NCBI GenBank assembly: GCA_026225015.1
Contig: JAMFRY010000081.1
Coordinates: 1 to 7,733, forward strand
Reading direction: 5' to 3'
Origin: Alphaproteobacteria bacterium
GTDB lineage: Bacteria; Pseudomonadota; Alphaproteobacteria; Acetobacterales; Acetobacteraceae
Length of the DNA stretch: 7,733 bases
Shown: positions 3,817 to 7,733 of the stretch, in pieces
Layout: every line of letters begins with the position of its first letter
Numbering within the stretch: position 1 is the first letter of the stretch
Position numbers and translations under genes: made by a program
The notes under the pieces: generated by a model
What the model was told of the DNA's origin: nothing
The model's input: only the letters and a program-made list of their open reading frames with translations
The model's database searches: none

Positions 3817-6800
3817 ATGGCGATTTATCACCTGCAGGCTAAAGTGATTCAACGCTCCAAGGGGCGCAGCGTCATCGCGGCTGCCGCCTACCGCGCCGCC
3901 GAGGCACTCTACGATGCCGAGCTGGGACGAATACAGAATTTTCTCGCCAAACTTGGTGTCGTACATTCAGAAATTCTGCTGCCGCCGGAGGCACCCACCC
4001 GCTGGCTGGACCGCGAGACCTTGTGGAACGAGGTCACCGCCGTCGAACAGCGCTGCGATGCGGTACTGGCGCGCGAGATCGAAATCGCGCTGCCACGCGA
4101 GCTGAGCGAGGCCGAGGCGATCCGGCTCGCGCGTGATTTTGTCCGCGAGCAGTTCGTGCAGCGCGGGATGGTTGCCGATCTCAATGTGCACCGGGGGCGA
4201 GCGAAAGACGGCACGGAGCAGCCGCACGCGCATGTGCTGCTGACCATGCGGCGCATTGATCCAGCCGGCGGCATCGAGAGGAGAGGATATGGAGAAACCG
4301 GTCGAGGACAAGATTCTGAGCGAGGCCGAAGGCGCGCACCGCAAGGCGCAAGAAATTCTGGCGCTGCTGCAGGAGACCGACGAGGAGGACCCGATCCGGA
4401 CCATCATCAAGCTGTTGCTGACGATCGAGGCGCGGCAGCGACAGTTGATCTCGAAGGTCGATTCGATCGAGGTGACGGTCATCGCCTTGCAGCGCCAGCG
4501 GGACGGCTTGCCCGGCTGATCGCGGCGGCCCGGCTGCGGCTGGGGCTGCGCCGGGTTCAGGCCACCGAGCAGGCGGGCTTTGGATACAAGGAGCGGGCCT
4601 GGAACGACAAAGCGTTGCTGGGTGTGTGGCGCGAGCGCTGGGCGGAGATGGCGAATGCGCGGCTGATCGAACTGGGCCATGACGTGCGGATCGATCACCG
4701 TTCGCATTTTGACCAGGGCCTCGACCTTGAGCCGCAAAACAAGATCGGCCCCGCGGGCGCCCGCCGCGCTGTGCGGGGCGAAGATGCGGAACGGGCCGAT
4801 GAGCATCGAGCAATCGCGCGGCGCAATGGCGAGCGGTTGCTGGCGAACCCGGAGCTGGCGTTGCAGGCGCTGACGCTGCAGCAGAGTACTTTCACGCGGG
4901 CGGATATGGCGCGGCTGGTGCACCGGCACTCGGATGGCGCTGAGCAATTCGCCGCCGTTATGGCCAAGATCATAGCCTCGCCCGAGTTGGTGCGTGTCGG
5001 CAAGGACGGCCGCGCTTGGGACCGGTACTCCACAAAAGAGATGGTGCAGATCGAGGCGCGGATGGTCGCAACCGCAACGGCGCTGACCCGCCGCACCACA
5101 CATCGGGTGGATCTCACGCAGCGGCTTGATCCGGGCGAAGGCAAGGGCTGGAAGATCACCGAGGAACAGCTGCTGGCGTACAAGCATGTGACCCGCGCGC
5201 GGGATCTTGTGGTGCTGTCTGGCATCGCTGGCGGCGGCAAGAGCGAGCTGCTCGCGCCCGCCGCCGAGCTTTGGCAAGCGCAGGGCTACCGGGTGAGGGG
5301 GGCGGCACTTGCGGGCATCGCGGCCGAGGGGCTGCAGCGCGGCAGTGGGATCGAAAGCCGGACCATCGCCTCCTGGGAGTTCGGCTGGAACAAGGAACGC
5401 GATCCGTTGACGGCGCGAGACGTTCTCGTGGTGGACGAGGCCGGGATGGTGGGCTCGCGGCAGATGGGCCGCTTGCTGGACCGGGTGCACGAGGCGGGTG
5501 CCAAGCTGGTGCTGATCGGCGATGCCGAGCAGCTGCAGGCGATCGAGGCCGGGGCCGCGTTCCGGAAAATTGCCGAGCATGCCGGCGTCGTCGCGATCAA
5601 GGAGCCGCAACGGCAACTGGTGCCATGGCAGCGGGAGGCGACCAAGGAGCTTGCTTCGGCGCGAACGGAAGCCGCGCTGGGTCGCTATGAGAATGCCGGC
5701 CTGGTGCACCGGCATGCGACGCGTGACGTGGCACGGGCCGGCGTGATCGCCGCCTGGCAGAAAGCGCGCCGGCAGAAGCCCGAGCAAAGTCAGTTGATCC
5801 TGGCACACGAGCGCGCGGATGTGCGGGCGTTGAACGAGGCGGCGCGGGCGATTCGGCGATCCGCCGGCGAGCTTGGGCCGGATCGGCTGCTGCGGACTGA
5901 GAGCGGCGTGCTGCCCTTTGCCGAGGGCGAGCGCATCTACTTCCTGCGCAACGAGGGGGGGCTTGGCGGCGCCGGCGTGAAGAACGGCACGCTGGGCACG
6001 CTGACCGGGATCGTGGGCGAGCGGCTGACGGTTGTGCTCGATGGCAAGACGGGTGCGGGCCCCGGCCGGGAGGTTGTCTTCGACCTCGCGGATTACGCCG
6101 ATATCGGGCACGGCTACGCGGCGACGATCCACAAGAACCAGGGTGCGACCGTTGACCAGGCGCATGTGCTGGCCACACCTGGGATGGACCGGCATTTGGC
6201 CTATGTGGCACTGACCCGGCACCGGCATGCCGCCCGGTTGCATTGGAGCGAAGAGGATTTCCGGTCGGCAGAGCATTTGCGTGACCGGCTGGGCCGCGAG
6301 CGCGCCAAGGACACGACGCTCGACTACGAGGCGACGGACAGCGATCCAATCATTGCCTTTGCCGAGCTACGGGGCTTGGCGCCGATCGTGGTGGCGCCCG
6401 CACCAACGCTCAAGCCGGCGCCGGTCATGGTTGAAGCCAAGAGTGTTCCGTCGCCATCCATACCGACAGCGCAGCCTCCCATAAATCGCGATGTGTTCCT
6501 GGATACCTTGCGGCAGGCGCTAGCCAGTTCCGCACCGCCGGAACCATCGCACCCGGTATTCACATCCATGGGGGAGCGAATTGCGGCCTTTGCAGCGCGC
6601 CAGGCGCGGCAAGATGCCCGCAAGCAGTTGCCACCGATCGTGCCGGCCGTGCCCTACCGGCCAGTGACCGAGCAGGAAGTCACAGAGCTTGCCGGCAACC
6701 CGGTGAAGCTGCGCGATCACATGCAACCCCATCTCGCCGATGCCTATCGCGATCCCGCCAAAGCATGGGACCGGCTGGAGGCGCTGCTGCAGGAGCAAGG

Positions 6801-7506
6801 TAGCGAGGAGAAGGTTGCCGACATCCTCAGGCAGCAAGGGCCAAAGGCACTTGGCCGGTTGCGGGGCAGGATAGGCATCTTCTCGTCCGAACGTTCGTGG
6901 AGCGAGCGCTGGGGTGCTGATATCGCGGCCAGAGCAATTCCTAACCAATTGACCCAGCCGCGTAAGATGCACGAGCTACGCCGCATGAACGTCAGGGCCA
7001 AGCTGGAGATCGAGCGGAGGCGGGAGGCAACCGAGATACCTGGTTTGACGCCGGAAGCTCTGGCGGCCGTCGAACGGCTGCGGCTGGCTGGGGCTGGGGA
7101 CCTAACCGTTATGCCCATTCCCGACGCTATCAAGCTAACGCAATATGAGATCGAAGTGATCGAAAAAGTTGGACAGCTCTGGGCGCCAATCCGGGTGGAC
7201 AAGGGCCTGGTCGCGGAATTTGCTGCCTTCCAAAAAGCCGCGGAGATACGGCTTAAGGGACCATTCAACTTCAGAGACGCGGGCATCAACACGGCGTATA
7301 AAATCGAGCGAATTCTGAGCCATGCCGAGCAGCTGGCTACCCGGAATGAGGCCATGAAGACAGCGCGGCTTGCCCAGGAGCAGGCCGAGGCGGCACGCCG
7401 TGAAGCCGCCAAGCTGGCTGAGGAAAAGCGAAAGCAAGCCGCTTTGCGCCCCAAGTGGGAACCGCCGCCGCCGCGGCCACGGCCCTCCGGTCCGCGGATG
7501 GGATGA
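3817..7506 (+). CDS. traA: MOBQ/Ti-type TraA relaxase-helicase, with an internal ~100-residue insertion
   Basis: This 1229-aa protein nicks oriT, stays bound to the strand and unwinds plasmid DNA for transfer. The ATG at 3817 gives the conserved MAIYHLQAKVI start; an ATG at 3763 lies in an inverted repeat and was rejected. Relaxase domain: Tyr25 (AAAAYRAAEAL), aligned with the catalytic Tyr of RSF1010 MobA; His125; and the HxH pair His137/His139 (QPHAHVLLTM). About residues 152-252 are foreign to the expected layout, which should run from MRRIDPAG straight to GFGYKERAWND (254-264); a nested gene lies there. Helicase domain: Walker A GIAGGGKS (469-476), Walker B DEAG (540-543), GDAEQ (568-572), GYAATIHKNQGATVD (766-780), YVALTRHR (796-803). 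The C-terminus is a charged coiled coil (about 1180-1215) with a Pro/Arg tail. No strong Shine-Dalgarno sequence was seen. Nicking may be impaired by the insertion; this is untested. Confidence 0.85.
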   Translation: MAIYHLQAKVIQRSKGRSVIAAAAYRAAEALYDAELGRIQNFLAKLGVVHSEILLPPEAPTRWLDRETLWNEVTAVEQRCDAVLAREIEIALPRELSEAEAIRLARDFVREQFVQRGMVADLNVHRGRAKDGTEQPHAHVLLTMRRIDPAGGIERRGYGETGRGQDSERGRRRAPQGARNSGAAAGDRRGGPDPDHHQAVADDRGAAATVDLEGRFDRGDGHRLAAPAGRLARLIAAARLRLGLRRVQATEQAGFGYKERAWNDKALLGVWRERWAEMANARLIELGHDVRIDHRSHFDQGLDLEPQNKIGPAGARRAVRGEDAERADEHRAIARRNGERLLANPELALQALTLQQSTFTRADMARLVHRHSDGAEQFAAVMAKIIASPELVRVGKDGRAWDRYSTKEMVQIEARMVATATALTRRTTHRVDLTQRLDPGEGKGWKITEEQLLAYKHVTRARDLVVLSGIAGGGKSELLAPAAELWQAQGYRVRGAALAGIAAEGLQRGSGIESRTIASWEFGWNKERDPLTARDVLVVDEAGMVGSRQMGRLLDRVHEAGAKLVLIGDAEQLQAIEAGAAFRKIAEHAGVVAIKEPQRQLVPWQREATKELASARTEAALGRYENAGLVHRHATRDVARAGVIAAWQKARRQKPEQSQLILAHERADVRALNEAARAIRRSAGELGPDRLLRTESGVLPFAEGERIYFLRNEGGLGGAGVKNGTLGTLTGIVGERLTVVLDGKTGAGPGREVVFDLADYADIGHGYAATIHKNQGATVDQAHVLATPGMDRHLAYVALTRHRHAARLHWSEEDFRSAEHLRDRLGRERAKDTTLDYEATDSDPIIAFAELRGLAPIVVAPAPTLKPAPVMVEAKSVPSPSIPTAQPPINRDVFLDTLRQALASSAPPEPSHPVFTSMGERIAAFAARQARQDARKQLPPIVPAVPYRPVTEQEVTELAGNPVKLRDHMQPHLADAYRDPAKAWDRLEALLQEQGSEEKVADILRQQGPKALGRLRGRIGIFSSERSWSERWGADIAARAIPNQLTQPRKMHELRRMNVRAKLEIERRREATEIPGLTPEALAAVERLRLAGAGDLTVMPIPDAIKLTQYEIEVIEKVGQLWAPIRVDKGLVAEFAAFQKAAEIRLKGPFNFRDAGINTAYKIERILSHAEQLATRNEAMKTARLAQEQAEAARREAAKLAEEKRKQAALRPKWEPPPPRPRPSGPRMG
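4289..4519 (+). CDS. Small helical protein encoded out of frame inside the relaxase gene
   Basis: This is a 76-aa acidic-to-amphipathic protein in the +1 frame of the relaxase gene. AGGAG (4279-4283) lies five bases before the ATG. A hand count gives 68 of 76 codons ending in G/C, against about 24 of 76 in the relaxase frame over the same DNA, where the translation is Gly/Arg/Asp-rich junk. The protein looks natural: a charged start (MEKPVEDKILSEAEGAHRKA), a short acidic turn (ETDEEDP), then a long amphipathic helix (IRTIIKLLLTIEARQRQLIS, VDSIEVTVIALQRQ) suited to a coiled coil. No membrane segment or catalytic motif is seen. I do not recognise the family. It would be translated from the relaxase transcript. 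RSF1010 mobB is likewise nested in mobA, but no similarity is claimed. Confidence 0.7.
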   Translation: MEKPVEDKILSEAEGAHRKAQEILALLQETDEEDPIRTIIKLLLTIEARQRQLISKVDSIEVTVIALQRQRDGLPG

Positions 7507-7563
7507 AAAGCCACCCTCTCGCGAAACACGGTGTTCAGCCGGGCTAGATTTTGGTCGGAATCC

Positions 7564-7588
7564 GATACAGAATGGGTAACACTGTATC
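7564..7588. promoter_or_regulatory. Inverted repeat between traA and the DUF1835 gene
   Basis: GATACAG (7564-7570) and CTGTATC (7582-7588) are perfect 7-bp arms around 11 bases, ending 19 bases before the next start codon. There is no T-run, so it is more likely an operator or leader hairpin than a terminator. No clear terminator was found for traA. Confidence 0.35.
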
Positions 7589-7607
7589 AGGTTATGGTCC
7601 CTGTTGA

Positions 7608-7733
7608 ATGAAAACTCTCCATATCGTCCCAGGCGATTCAGCTGGCGGCTCTTTAATGAAAGCACTCCAGGATGCCGGTCGAGACGAAGAGGTTTTAGGG
7701 GTCACCGCACGATTTGTTCAAAATCGTACGCTA
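7608..7733 (+). pseudogene. DUF1835-type protein, N-terminus only, interrupted by a transposon end
   Basis: An ATG at 7608 opens a frame reading MKTLHIVPGDSAGG and then SLMKALQDAGRDEEVL. The LHIV-x-GDS-x-G opening followed by an E-V-L segment is the N-terminal pattern of DUF1835 proteins, whose function is unknown. The native part ends with codon 30 (7697). From GGG at 7698 the DNA is the terminal repeat of a Tn3-like element, and the remaining residues (GVTARFVQNRTL) do not look like the family, which usually continues toward a D-x-L-S-x-G-P segment. No good Shine-Dalgarno sequence was seen. The rest of the gene should lie beyond the transposon. The identification rests on 30 residues. Confidence 0.6.
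7698..7733 (+). mobile_element. Terminal inverted repeat of a Tn3-family transposon (runs off the right edge)
   Basis: Starting with GGGGTCACCGCA at 7698 and reaching TCGTACGCTA at the window end are 36 bases with the hallmarks of a Tn3-family 38-bp terminal repeat: a GGGG start and a terminal ACGCTA(AG). Tn21- and Tn1721-like repeats have the same start and end pattern. The 5 bases just outside, TTTTA (7693-7697), are AT-rich as favoured Tn3 targets are, and should be the target duplication. The transposase and resolvase genes lie outside the window. Confidence 0.7.

Noticed and set aside
5271..5690. 139-codon plus-strand frame inside the helicase domain, considered as a second nested gene
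   Set aside because: Gly/Arg/Ala-rich translation and no codon-position shift: the relaxase frame keeps its Walker motifs and its G/C-ending codons here, unlike at 4289-4519.
3967..6276. 769-codon open frame on the minus strand
   Set aside because: It lies wholly opposite the relaxase-helicase gene, whose motifs are clear; the translation is Pro/Arg/His-rich with no recognisable domain, as expected opposite GC-rich coding DNA.
6744..7529. 261-codon open frame on the minus strand
   Set aside because: Antisense to the relaxase C-terminus; Ser/Ala/Arg-rich composition and no motif or ribosome binding site.
1..7733. tRNA, rRNA, CRISPR array or riboswitch
   Set aside because: No cloverleaf with tRNA signature bases, no rRNA-like stretch, no regularly spaced long repeats and no recognisable riboswitch core were seen by eye.

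Overview
The window looks like the backbone of a GC-rich alphaproteobacterial plasmid, most likely from the Acetobacteraceae (Acidiphilium/Acidocella-like). That assignment rests on recalled resemblance of the Rep, RHH and relaxase proteins, on high GC at third codon positions, and on a Q/Ti-type mobilization layout. No search was run.

Layout, left to right. The first 66 bases are the start of a leftward ArsR-type regulator gene. A small ribbon-helix-helix (RHH) protein gene (202-513) follows, of the kind that usually partners ParA. It is flanked on both sides by AT-rich arrays with an 8-bp period, and the downstream array contains a perfect 22-bp palindrome. A structured leader of about 370 bases then precedes a winged-helix replication protein gene (932-1588). 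The leader holds a leftward terminator hairpin and an operator-like palindrome. After rep comes a hairpin-rich non-coding block (1626-1749) and a bidirectional terminator (1859-1904).

The mobilization region starts with two leftward, heavily overlapping genes: a TraC-like helical protein (2824-2231) and a TraD-family protein (2442-1957). Next is a rightward DUF805 membrane protein gene with lower-GC codon use, probably cargo. A short non-coding stretch (3642-3816) contains a candidate oriT: an imperfect inverted repeat followed by an RSF1010-like nick core, AAATGCG|C. The large relaxase-helicase gene (traA/mobA type, 1229 aa) fills 3817-7506.

The most unusual feature lies inside the relaxase gene. 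Right after the conserved HxH motif, about 100 residues are added relative to the expected relaxase layout. Most of this segment is low-complexity in the relaxase frame, but in the +1 frame it encodes a clean 76-aa helical protein with its own Shine-Dalgarno sequence (4289-4519). This nested gene recalls mobB within mobA of RSF1010, but it sits in a different place and I see no recognisable similarity.

At the right edge, the start of a DUF1835-type gene is cut after 30 codons by what looks like the terminal inverted repeat of a Tn3-family transposon (7698 to the window end). The transposon body lies outside the window.

Taken together, the window holds replication control, a partition or autoregulation module without a visible ParA, and a mobilization module (TraC/TraD accessory proteins, oriT, relaxase-helicase). 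There are no mating-pair genes, so a mobilizable plasmid fits what is visible.
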